15,420 nucleotides of DNA from Candidatus Nomurabacteria bacterium RIFCSPLOWO2_01_FULL_41_12 (GTDB lineage: Bacteria; Patescibacteriota; Minisyncoccia; Phycocordibacterales; UBA9973), in assembly GCA_001787035.1 (NCBI GenBank), contig MFUY01000007.1:6910-22329 (forward strand). Reading direction: 5' to 3'. The notes below the pieces were generated by a model. It saw nothing but the letters and a program-made list of their open reading frames with translations. It was not told the DNA's origin and did not search any database. The translations under genes and the position numbers were made by a program. Positions within the stretch are counted from its first letter, which is position 1. The number at the start of each line of letters is the position of its first letter. Shown here in pieces: positions 6,479 through 12,271 of the stretch.

Positions 6479-7087
6479 CTATTTCTTAAATTCAACTATT
6501 CTTCCTGCTTTTATCTCCACCTTATCTGCTTTCCGTAGTTTTTTAATTGTGTTTTTGGGCATAATGTCATAATGCTTTATTTTATCCAGTTTTTTGTCTA
6601 TATACCATAAATCTTTATCGAAAGTTTCCCAGCCATTTTTAAAAGTACTTAAATTGAGCAGCGCAGAATACTGCCTTAGAGTTTTCTGTCCATTATTCAA
6701 AAAATATTCATGAAAATAAGACAATACTAGTTCGCGGATGTTTTTATAAATAGGCTCGCGATACCGAAGAACCGTATGATTGGTCTTGGAAAGAGCACCC
6801 CAGAGCCCTCGTACTTTAAACGGCGCGATAACGTGGTCATAATCATGTTTTGTTGCCTGTAAATGAAGTATATATGGCTTAAAGCCGTGTAACGATAAAA
6901 TATACGCGCCAAGAAGCGCTCCCTCCAGACAATGCGCCTTCCCCTCTCTTAAAACAAACAACGGCGACTTTAATGTCTCTCCCCTCTTCTCAAAATTAAA
7001 CGACAGTCCATTCAAAAAATCCTGCACCCTAGAGGGAGTATTTAGTCTTTTTAGTAAAACTTTTTCTTTTTTTGTAAAATCCAACAC
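6479..7087 (-). CDS. Transglutaminase-like (papain-fold) protein
   Basis: A 202-residue soluble protein without signal peptide or membrane segment. EGKAHCLEGALLGAYILSLHG (C53 after EGKAH) and HDYDHVIAPF (H85) match the Cys and His blocks of the transglutaminase-like cysteine fold, where the nucleophilic Cys sits at the start of a helix and the His follows one or two strands later. The third acid cannot be fixed by eye. The C-terminal part (residues 110-202) has conserved-looking aromatic and basic residues (LRYREP, YFHEYF, WETFDKDLWYI) of unknown role. Proteins of this fold can be proteases, amidases or transamidating enzymes; no substrate is indicated. The start is a GTG at 7087, since no ATG occurs near the N-terminus. 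It lies 139 bases after guaA, with a long hairpin and a TATAAT in between, so it is probably transcribed separately. Confidence 0.65.
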   Translation of the reverse strand: MLDFTKKEKVLLKRLNTPSRVQDFLNGLSFNFEKRGETLKSPLFVLREGKAHCLEGALLGAYILSLHGFKPYILHLQATKHDYDHVIAPFKVRGLWGALSKTNHTVLRYREPIYKNIRELVLSYFHEYFLNNGQKTLRQYSALLNLSTFKNGWETFDKDLWYIDKKLDKIKHYDIMPKNTIKKLRKADKVEIKAGRIVEFKK

Positions 7088-7141
7088 ATCTATTGATGAA
7101 ATTTATTCCAACAAAAAGCGAAAACGTAACCGACTTTAAAT

Positions 7142-7147
7142 ATTATA
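7142..7147 (-). promoter_or_regulatory. Candidate -10 element for the transglutaminase-like gene
   Basis: The minus strand reads TATAAT here, just downstream of the long hairpin that follows guaA. A start near 7135 would give a leader of about 49 bases before the GTG at 7087. The preceding bases are TAG rather than TGn, and no good -35 is visible because the hairpin arm occupies that position. Confidence 0.4.
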
Positions 7148-7155
7148 CTACTTTT

Positions 7156-7226
7156 ACCCCCACACTTACTAGCAAGATATTGAGTACAATGCGCTCTTGG
7201 CGTGTCTTGCAAGTAAGTGTAGGGGT
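7156..7226. repeat. Long imperfect palindrome directly after guaA, flanked by TTTA
   Basis: Arm 7156-7177 pairs with 7205-7226, giving 20 of 22 base pairs (mismatches at 7161/7221 and 7171/7211), with up to three more weak pairs inside, and a loop of about 20-27 bases. The outer ends are runs of C and G (7157-7161 and 7222-7225), flanked on both sides by TTTA (7153-7156 and 7226-7229); the right copy overlaps the guaA stop codon. Neither strand has a U-tract after the stem, so it is not a standard intrinsic terminator. It could end guaA transcription or protect its 3' end, or be a small palindromic mobile element with a 4-bp target duplication. Confidence 0.6.
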
Positions 7227-8750
7227 TTATTCCCATTCAACAGTTCCGGGAGGTTTGGAGGTAATATCATAAACTACTCGGTTAATTCCCTTTACTTCAT
7301 TGGTAATGCGAGTTGAAATCTTTTCCAGCAGAGCGTAATTGAGCTTGGCCCAGTGCGCGGTCATAAGGTCTGCAGTTGTAACCGCGCGCACCACTATTGG
7401 ATGACCATAAGTTCTAGCATCTCCCTGTACTCCGACTGACCTTATCGGCAATAAGACTGCCAAATACTGCTGGGTGTCTGCTTTAGCCAATTCTATTTCA
7501 TCACAAATAATTTTGTCGGCTTTGCGAACAAGCTCTAATTTTTCTGCGGTGACTTCACCCACAATTCTAATTGCAAGCCCTGGCCCTGGAAAGGGCTGGC
7601 GAGAGGTAAGATTATCCGGCAAATTTAATAATTTTCCAACTTTTCTAACTTCATCTTTATAAAGTTCGCGCAATGGTTCTAATAATTTGAAATTGATTTT
7701 TTCCGGCAAGCCGCCGGCATTGTGGTGAGATTTAATTACAGCAGCATGCTTGCCTACGCCTTTTGAACTTTCAATTGTATCCGGATAAAGAGTTCCCTGA
7801 ACAAGCCACTGTACTTTGCCCAACTTTTTAGATTCTTTTTCAAATATTCTGATAAAAAGCTCCCCAATAATTTTTCTTTTTCTTTCCGGATCAGTTATTC
7901 CTTTAAGTTTATTTATAAATTGTTTTCGGGCATTTATAACGTATAAGTTAATTTTCTGATATTGTTTGAAGGTTTTAATAATTTGTTCGGTTTCACCCGC
8001 TCTCATTAAGCCAGTATCAACATAAATGCAAGTTAGGTTTTTCCCAATGGCTTTATAGACCATGGTCGCTGCAACTGCTGAATCTATGCCGCCGGAGAGA
8101 GCGCAGACTGCACGGTCGTTTCCTATTAATGCCCTGATATTTTTTATTGAAATACTGATAAAATTCTGCATTGACCAGTTTCTTTTAACCTTGGTAATTT
8201 TTATAAAATTTTCAAGAATTGTTTTTCCGCCCGCTGTGTGTTTCACTTCTGGATGAAATTGCAGGCAATATATTTTCCTTTTTGCATTTTCCATTCCGGC
8301 AATTGGACAATTTTTAGAGTTGGCAATATTCACAAAGCCTTTCGGCATTTTTACAACCTGGTCTCCATGAGACATCCAAGTTATTTGCTTAAGAGATAAG
8401 CCTTTGAGAATCTTTCCTGTTTTCTTTACTATTATCTCAGTAGAACCATATTCGCTCTTTTTCCCAGCTTTTACCTTCCCTTTTAGCATAAAAGCAGTAA
8501 GCTGCATGCCATAGCAAATTCCTAAAATCGGAATTCCTAAATCAAATACTCGTTTGTCAACGCGCAAAGCTCCTTTTTCTGAAAGATTTTGCGGTCCTCC
8601 AGAGAAAATAATACCTTTACCTTGCTCTAGTTTTGAGATAGGAAAATCAGGGGCAACAAGTTCCGCCAGAACCCCAGCCTCACGAATACGCCTTGTAATC
8701 AAATGCGAATATTGCGAACCAAAATCCAAAACGTATATTATGTCACTCAT
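7227..8750 (-). CDS. guaA: GMP synthase (glutamine-hydrolysing)
   Basis: GuaA converts XMP to GMP using ATP and glutamine, the last step of guanine nucleotide synthesis, in the cytoplasm. The 507-residue length is normal. The N-terminal class I amidotransferase domain has GGPQNLS (51-57), GICYGMQ with nucleophile C79, and FHPEV with H166 and E168. The ATP pyrophosphatase domain begins around 200 with the PP-loop SGGIDS (219-224). The dimerisation domain carries RQPFPGPGLAIRI and ends KPPGTVEWE, the standard C-terminus. The ATG overlaps the stop of the upstream cyclophilin gene (ATGA), so translation is probably coupled. No guaB or other purine gene is seen here. A long palindrome starts directly after the stop. 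Confidence 0.97.
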   Translation of the reverse strand: MSDIIYVLDFGSQYSHLITRRIREAGVLAELVAPDFPISKLEQGKGIIFSGGPQNLSEKGALRVDKRVFDLGIPILGICYGMQLTAFMLKGKVKAGKKSEYGSTEIIVKKTGKILKGLSLKQITWMSHGDQVVKMPKGFVNIANSKNCPIAGMENAKRKIYCLQFHPEVKHTAGGKTILENFIKITKVKRNWSMQNFISISIKNIRALIGNDRAVCALSGGIDSAVAATMVYKAIGKNLTCIYVDTGLMRAGETEQIIKTFKQYQKINLYVINARKQFINKLKGITDPERKRKIIGELFIRIFEKESKKLGKVQWLVQGTLYPDTIESSKGVGKHAAVIKSHHNAGGLPEKINFKLLEPLRELYKDEVRKVGKLLNLPDNLTSRQPFPGPGLAIRIVGEVTAEKLELVRKADKIICDEIELAKADTQQYLAVLLPIRSVGVQGDARTYGHPIVVRAVTTADLMTAHWAKLNYALLEKISTRITNEVKGINRVVYDITSKPPGTVEWE

Positions 8751-9415
8751 TTAAAAGTTATACTCTCTATGACCACAGGAGTTAGCGGCCTATCCGAAGT
8801 TCCAGTTGGCGTATTTTCAATTTTAGTTATTACTTCCATCCCGGAAACAACTTTACCAAAAACGGTATGCTTGCCATCCAGAAAATTATTGCTAGCAGTA
8901 TTAATAAAAAATTGACTGCCGTTGGTATTGGGGCCCGAGTTCGCCATGGCTATCGTGCCTATATCATTTTTATTATCTTTATGGATCTCGTCGGCGAAAG
9001 AATACCCCGGGCCTCCCGTGCCCCAAAGATTTATTTTTGCGTCGTCTTTTGTAAGCGGATCCCCTCCTTGAACCATGAAACCTTTTATTACCCGATGAAA
9101 TTTAACCCCATTGTAAAAATCAGCCTTAGCAAGCTTGATGAAATTAGCCACAGTGTTCGGAGCCTGTTCATCAAAAAATTCAATCGTGATATTCCCCATA
9201 TTTGTATTTAATATCGCGCTAGTCATTTCTTTTGTAATTTTTTTATTATCTATATTATTAATGGTTTTTGTTTCATTGTCTGTCTTAGGCGTAACGGCTA
9301 AATCATTCCCCACTCCCGTAAGCTCTTTATTTAAAGAATTCCTATTCTGTATCAAAAACCAAATAGCTAAAATCCCTCCGATAATAACAACTCCAGTAAT
9401 AAGATATTTTATCAT
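8747..9415 (-). CDS. Membrane-anchored cyclophilin-type peptidyl-prolyl isomerase
   Basis: A 222-residue protein with an N-terminal membrane segment (about residues 4-22) followed by NRNSLNK, so the enzyme domain is expected on the outer face of the membrane. A polar linker (25-65) leads to the cyclophilin domain (about 66-222). FHRVIKGFMVQGGDP (106-120) supplies catalytic R108 and nearby F113 and Q116; the NGSQFFI and FLDGKHTVFG blocks follow. The tryptophan of human cyclophilin A (in WLDGKH) is Phe here, which is common in bacterial members. The enzyme speeds cis-trans isomerisation of Xaa-Pro bonds and so aids folding of exported proteins. No lipobox is seen, so it is anchored by the helix. 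It lies 23 bases after the DUF3105 gene and shares an ATGA overlap with guaA; a TATAAT at 9430-9435 could give separate transcripts. Confidence 0.92.
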   Translation of the reverse strand: MIKYLITGVVIIGGILAIWFLIQNRNSLNKELTGVGNDLAVTPKTDNETKTINNIDNKKITKEMTSAILNTNMGNITIEFFDEQAPNTVANFIKLAKADFYNGVKFHRVIKGFMVQGGDPLTKDDAKINLWGTGGPGYSFADEIHKDNKNDIGTIAMANSGPNTNGSQFFINTASNNFLDGKHTVFGKVVSGMEVITKIENTPTGTSDRPLTPVVIESITFK

Positions 9416-9429
9416 AATTCTATTCTATC

Positions 9430-9435
9430 ATTATA
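9430..9435 (-). promoter_or_regulatory. Candidate -10 element for the cyclophilin-guaA pair
   Basis: The minus strand reads TATAAT in the short gap after the DUF3105 gene. A start near 9423 would leave a leader of about eight bases before the ATG at 9415, with no Shine-Dalgarno. The -35 region is poor, so this may be a minor internal promoter or chance in an A+T-rich gap. Confidence 0.35.
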
Positions 9436-9438
9436 TTG

Positions 9439-9981
9439 TCACCTGGCAAGTGGCTCAGGTGATTTGTTTTTATTACGCATAATGAAATCTAATATTCTGG
9501 CTTCATCATAGCTATCCAACTTCTCCAACCTTGTCCAGGAGGCTAACACAATTTTTGAGTCATTAGCGTCTCTGGGCGAGAGAATCACGCTGCGGGGGTT
9601 GGCTTTAGTAATTTTTTCTAAATTTATCTTCGTCTCTTCGCCAACATCTTTATAAGAAATCCATATACCACCATGTTCTAGATTGTGTACGGCCTGCTCA
9701 TCTACCAGAGGTTTAGCGTATACTCCCCAATTCGCCGGCTGTAGATAGTGCCAGCCCGAAGTTGGAGGATTTGAATTGTATGGAGGGTGCAATTCGCCAA
9801 CTTTTATATGTGTCTGTCCTTGGTTCTCAAATATTTGTCCAACAGGATCTAAGTTTTGCAAATTTTCCCCAACTTTATATTGGGTATTTTTTGCGTCTTG
9901 ACTGATAGCAAACCATATAATTAACCCTAGTACTGAAAATACAACTACTAAAATAATAATAAAATTTTTCATGTTAGTCAT
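9439..9981 (-). CDS. DUF3105 family membrane-anchored protein
   Basis: A 180-residue protein with an N-terminal membrane segment (about residues 6-25) and an extracytoplasmic domain. PPTSGWH (72-78) and HNLEHGG (99-105) are the signature blocks of DUF3105, and upstream H57 and H65 lie in the same conserved stretch. The cluster of His residues and Glu102 suggests metal binding, but this is inference; the family has no established function known to me. Two ATGs are possible, at 9981 (MTNMKN) and 9972 (MKN); the membrane segment starts right after either. It follows the Dgk gene by nine bases and is followed by another helix-anchored outward-facing protein (cyclophilin), so a shared envelope role is plausible. 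Confidence 0.82.
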   Translation of the reverse strand: MTNMKNFIIILVVVFSVLGLIIWFAISQDAKNTQYKVGENLQNLDPVGQIFENQGQTHIKVGELHPPYNSNPPTSGWHYLQPANWGVYAKPLVDEQAVHNLEHGGIWISYKDVGEETKINLEKITKANPRSVILSPRDANDSKIVLASWTRLEKLDSYDEARILDFIMRNKNKSPEPLAR

Positions 9982-9990
9982 ACATTTATT

Positions 9991-10371
9991 CTATAAAATT
10001 TTTGGTAAAAAAACAATGAGCCCGACAATAACAGAAATAATTGCGGCCAGAAGTACGGCCCCGGCTGCTACATCTTTCGTATCCCGCGCGTAGGGGTGAT
10101 ATTCGGGTGATGTAAGATTTATATCTATTTCAATCGCAGTATTGAAGGCTTCCGCCACTAACACTAAGCCTATCACCAAAGAGAGAGCAAGCCATTCAAA
10201 TGAAGATATTCTAAAATAAAATCCAAATAGGACAACCAGAACGACAGCAAAAAGATGCAACAACGCATTTGGGGTCATCGTAAAAAAAAGCCGAATACCC
10301 CGAAAAGCGTGCGTGAAACTTTGCGCTCTTTTTACAAGACTCCAGTCCTTTTTTTCTTTTAAAGAATCCAT
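9991..10371 (-). CDS. dgkA: Diacylglycerol kinase / undecaprenol kinase (DgkA family)
   Basis: A 126-residue integral membrane kinase, normal length for the family. The N-terminal amphipathic region (FTHAFRGIRLFF) precedes three membrane helices (about 38-54, 58-75 and 103-123). The EAFNTAIE block (74-81) with E74, N77 and E81, and KDVAAGAVLL (99-108), form the conserved active site and ATP/Mg contacts. Gram-positive-type members phosphorylate undecaprenol to recycle the lipid carrier used for peptidoglycan and surface glycans, while the E. coli type uses diacylglycerol; the sequence alone does not settle it. The ATG directly follows the cupredoxin stop codon (TAAATG), so translation is probably coupled. 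Family call is strong; the symbol is by homology and undecaprenol is the more likely substrate. Confidence 0.9.
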   Translation of the reverse strand: MDSLKEKKDWSLVKRAQSFTHAFRGIRLFFTMTPNALLHLFAVVLVVLFGFYFRISSFEWLALSLVIGLVLVAEAFNTAIEIDINLTSPEYHPYARDTKDVAAGAVLLAAIISVIVGLIVFLPKIL

Positions 10372-10824
10372 TTATTCTTCAACTACCAAAGTCCCCTTCA
10401 TCCCCATAGACCTATGAGTGCCGACAGAACAATAATACTCAAAGCTTCCGGCCTGGTCCGCAGTGAATTCCAAGACTTCGGTAGCCGGAGACTTGGCTTG
10501 CTTCGCGGCAACTCCATATTCATCTATTCTAAAATCATGAAAGCCTTCAGTGTTTTGAAAAGTTATTTTAACTCTATCCCCTTTTTTGACTTTTATCATC
10601 GCGGGCTCAAAAGAGAAATTCTGACCGGTTACGACAAACTCTTTTATTGCTAATGCTTCTTTTGTGTCAGGGGTATCTATCGTTGGCATGTTATTGCTTA
10701 TAACACCATTTTCCATGATATCACTAGTTGATACAGGCGCTTCCGCTTTTTTCCCCATTCCAAAAAAGAACAAAACCCCTGTTAAAATAATTAAAATAAT
10801 TAAAATGACATATATATTTTTCAT
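10372..10824 (-). CDS. Membrane-anchored cupredoxin (type 1 copper domain protein)
   Basis: With the start at ATG 10824 this is a 150-residue protein: an N-terminal membrane segment (residues 4-21), a polar linker, and a cupredoxin beta-barrel (about 60-150). Candidate copper ligands are H96 (GFHDF), C132 and H137 (YYCSVGTHRSMGM), with M140 or M142 as axial ligand, so a type 1 copper site looks intact. Such domains shuttle single electrons or bind copper outside the membrane. A partner oxidase is not in this window. The frame could extend upstream to a TTG at 10911, but that would overlap the 69-aa gene, whereas ATG 10824 follows its stop by one base with GGAAAG as a weak ribosome site and starts at the membrane segment. 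Electron-transfer role is inferred. Confidence 0.88.
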   Translation of the reverse strand: MKNIYVILIILIILTGVLFFFGMGKKAEAPVSTSDIMENGVISNNMPTIDTPDTKEALAIKEFVVTGQNFSFEPAMIKVKKGDRVKITFQNTEGFHDFRIDEYGVAAKQAKSPATEVLEFTADQAGSFEYYCSVGTHRSMGMKGTLVVEE

Positions 10825-10825
10825 A

Positions 10826-11035
10826 TTATTCTTTCCATGGATTGCCGGGAGCATGATCTCGTCGTTCCTTTTCTTGTTCTCGCTCCCGTGTTTGCTCTTG
10901 TTCACGCACAATCTTTAAACGTTCTTCAATTCTTCTCTTTTCTGCACGACCAAGAAAAATTTTTTTACCGGTTTTTGGCTTTTTTGATTCGGGAGGGTTT
11001 TGATTAAAGTCAAGATTTAACTGGTCTCCAGGCAT
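10826..11035 (-). CDS. Small highly charged hypothetical protein (predicted coiled coil)
   Basis: A 69-residue protein I do not recognise. Residues 1-20 are polar with Pro and Asn; residues 22-62 are packed with Lys, Arg, Glu and Gln (RAEKRRIEERLKIVREQEQ) and should form a long helix or coiled coil; it ends HAPGNPWKE. No signal peptide or membrane segment. It heads the compact set with the cupredoxin (one base after its stop). The ATG is exactly six bases after a perfect TATAAT, predicting a leaderless transcript, which argues that this is a real gene. The basic-acidic helix could bind RNA, a membrane face or a partner protein, but nothing specific is shown. Confidence 0.65.
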   Translation of the reverse strand: MPGDQLNLDFNQNPPESKKPKTGKKIFLGRAEKRRIEERLKIVREQEQTREREQEKERRDHAPGNPWKE

Positions 11036-11041
11036 ATTTGT

Positions 11042-11047
11042 ATTATA
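11042..11047 (-). promoter_or_regulatory. -10 element giving a leaderless mRNA for the 69-aa gene and cupredoxin
   Basis: The minus strand reads TATAAT followed by ACAAAT and then ATG at 11035. The spacing of six bases is the same as at the nucleotidyltransferase gene (2191), placing the likely transcription start on the start codon. No good -35 is visible. It lies in the 31-base gap after the TIM-barrel gene. Confidence 0.5.
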
Positions 11048-11066
11048 CTATTTTAAAAAATAAATG

Positions 11067-12119
11067 CTACTGATACTGTATATAAACGGGTTTGGGACTT
11101 AATTTAAGCAAGTCATTTGGCGTCATTAGGATAGTTCCCGGTTCCAGAACATCATTTTTATAAAACAATTTAAAACCGGTAAATTGAACAGGTTCTTTGT
11201 GGATAAATTGCTGATAGGTATTCATTTTTTTAGCTGCCCCGCCCCAGCCGTCCATATGCATCACGATTTGCACCTCTGGTAAAATTTTAATCATTTTGTA
11301 ATTAGTAATCATTTTTTGCGTATAGCGGTGCACGACCAATATCTTTGGAGTCAAATTGTTTTCTTTCACAACCTTCGCCAAATAATCTGCTGTAAAATTG
11401 ATGTCAGTGGCATCAAGTGTGCCCACCACTTTCCCGGGCCTAATACTGCCTTTCATTGCAAATTCAGCATCAACTCCCAGATGTACATTGGGTAATTTTA
11501 AATATTGTTCAAGTAATGGCACTTCTTTTTGCAAATTGGAAAATCCGACCTGAATATCAAGAAAAACAATGGCATTTATTTTCTCCGCCATTTTGAGCAC
11601 TTTGTCTATTTCTGTCTCCGGCATGCGAAGCCTGTATTTGCCGTCTGTCCCGCCCTTCTCCTGCGCAACAACTGCGATATAATGAAGCGCCGGAACAACC
11701 GGAGTAGAAGGATCTGCAGCTTCCCATTTTTCTATTTCAGTATTTAATTTTTGCAACATTTCATCTTCAGGATATTCTCCCAGCACCCCCATCTTCTTAG
11801 AATATAAATTTCCATAATAAGCGACAACACGCTTAAACGGTAGAAGGGCTCCGGCATTCGGATAAACCGTTTTCACCGGCCAAAGAGAGGGCAGGGCTGG
11901 TTGGGGCATCGGAAGATTATTGGCTAGCTCATCTAATTTTTGATCATAAGCCAATGTATCTAGTGGTGGGAGGGGTAGTACCAATAACTTTTTATCCTCA
12001 AATGCTAAATCACCTTTTTGATAATATATACTACTATAAAAAAACTGTGGAAGGGTGAGAAACAGGGCAACCAGCAAAACACCCGAAAATAAAAGCAGCC
12101 AAATGAATTTTTTTTTCAT
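11067..12119 (-). CDS. Membrane-anchored hypothetical protein, likely TIM-barrel (glycoside hydrolase-like)
   Basis: A 350-residue protein with a lysine-rich start and one membrane segment (about residues 5-24), the rest expected outside. The opening of the soluble part, RVVAYYGNLYSKKMGVLGEYP (from about residue 97), followed by alternating strands and helices (VPALHYIAVVA, AIVFLDIQVG, HLGVDAEF, KILVVHRY, QIVMHMDGWG), resembles a TIM barrel, with Asp and Glu at strand ends (LDIQVG, GVDAEF, HMDGWG) as in carbohydrate-active enzymes. It also recalls uncharacterised secreted proteins of actinobacteria. No lipobox cysteine is present. The ATG is two bases beyond the last nucleotide of tRNA-Gln, with no ribosome site, so the tRNA and this mRNA are made as one transcript. 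Enzymatic activity and substrate are inference. Confidence 0.6.
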   Translation of the reverse strand: MKKKFIWLLLFSGVLLVALFLTLPQFFYSSIYYQKGDLAFEDKKLLVLPLPPLDTLAYDQKLDELANNLPMPQPALPSLWPVKTVYPNAGALLPFKRVVAYYGNLYSKKMGVLGEYPEDEMLQKLNTEIEKWEAADPSTPVVPALHYIAVVAQEKGGTDGKYRLRMPETEIDKVLKMAEKINAIVFLDIQVGFSNLQKEVPLLEQYLKLPNVHLGVDAEFAMKGSIRPGKVVGTLDATDINFTADYLAKVVKENNLTPKILVVHRYTQKMITNYKMIKILPEVQIVMHMDGWGGAAKKMNTYQQFIHKEPVQFTGFKLFYKNDVLEPGTILMTPNDLLKLSPKPVYIQYQ

Positions 12120-12121
12120 AG

Positions 12122-12192
12122 CTGCGGGTCAGGGACTCGAACCCCAATACCATCCTCCAGAGGGATGTGTCCTACCATTAGACGAACCCGCA
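12122..12192 (-). tRNA. tRNA-Gln (anticodon CUG)
   Basis: The minus strand folds into a complete 71-base cloverleaf. The acceptor stem is TGCGGGT with ACCCGCA. The D stem is GTCT with GGAC around a 7-base loop containing GG. The anticodon stem is CATCC with GGATG around the loop CTCTGGA, giving anticodon CTG (reads CAG). The T arm has the loop TTCGAGT. The U1-A72 first pair and G73 discriminator are identity elements of bacterial tRNA-Gln. No CCA is encoded (the next bases are C, T, then the ATG of the following gene), so a CCA-adding enzyme is needed. Confidence 0.95.
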
Positions 12193-12202
12193 ATTTAGTG
12201 CC

Positions 12203-12211
12203 ATTTTAGCA
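12203..12211 (-). promoter_or_regulatory. Promoter of tRNA-Gln and the downstream operon
   Basis: The minus strand reads TGCTAAAAT, a TGn extended -10 (TAAAAT), predicting a start near 12196, about four bases before the mature tRNA 5' end at 12192. The -35 is weak. It is divergent to the surface-protein promoter 30 bases away. Confidence 0.5.
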
Positions 12212-12239
12212 TTTATTAATTTGTTTTTCTACCATCAGA

Positions 12240-12248
12240 TGATACAAT
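12240..12248 (+). promoter_or_regulatory. Promoter of the surface-protein gene
   Basis: TGATACAAT is a TGn extended -10 (TACAAT at 12243-12248). The predicted start near 12255 leaves a leader of about 17 bases before ATG 12272. Only AAAGAAA precedes the ATG, so there is no true Shine-Dalgarno. Motif and position only. Confidence 0.45.
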
Positions 12249-12271
12249 TAAAGAGTCCTAAAACAAAGAAA

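Noticed and set aside
7156..7226. Standard intrinsic terminator of guaA
   Set aside because: The stem is strong, but the minus-strand RNA continues with UAAAAGUAG rather than a U-tract, and the loop is long. Kept as a palindrome instead.
10825..10911. Upstream TTG start for the cupredoxin at 10911
   Set aside because: It overlaps most of the C-terminal part of the 69-aa gene and adds a polar stretch before a normal membrane anchor. ATG 10824 is one base after that gene's stop and has a weak ribosome site.
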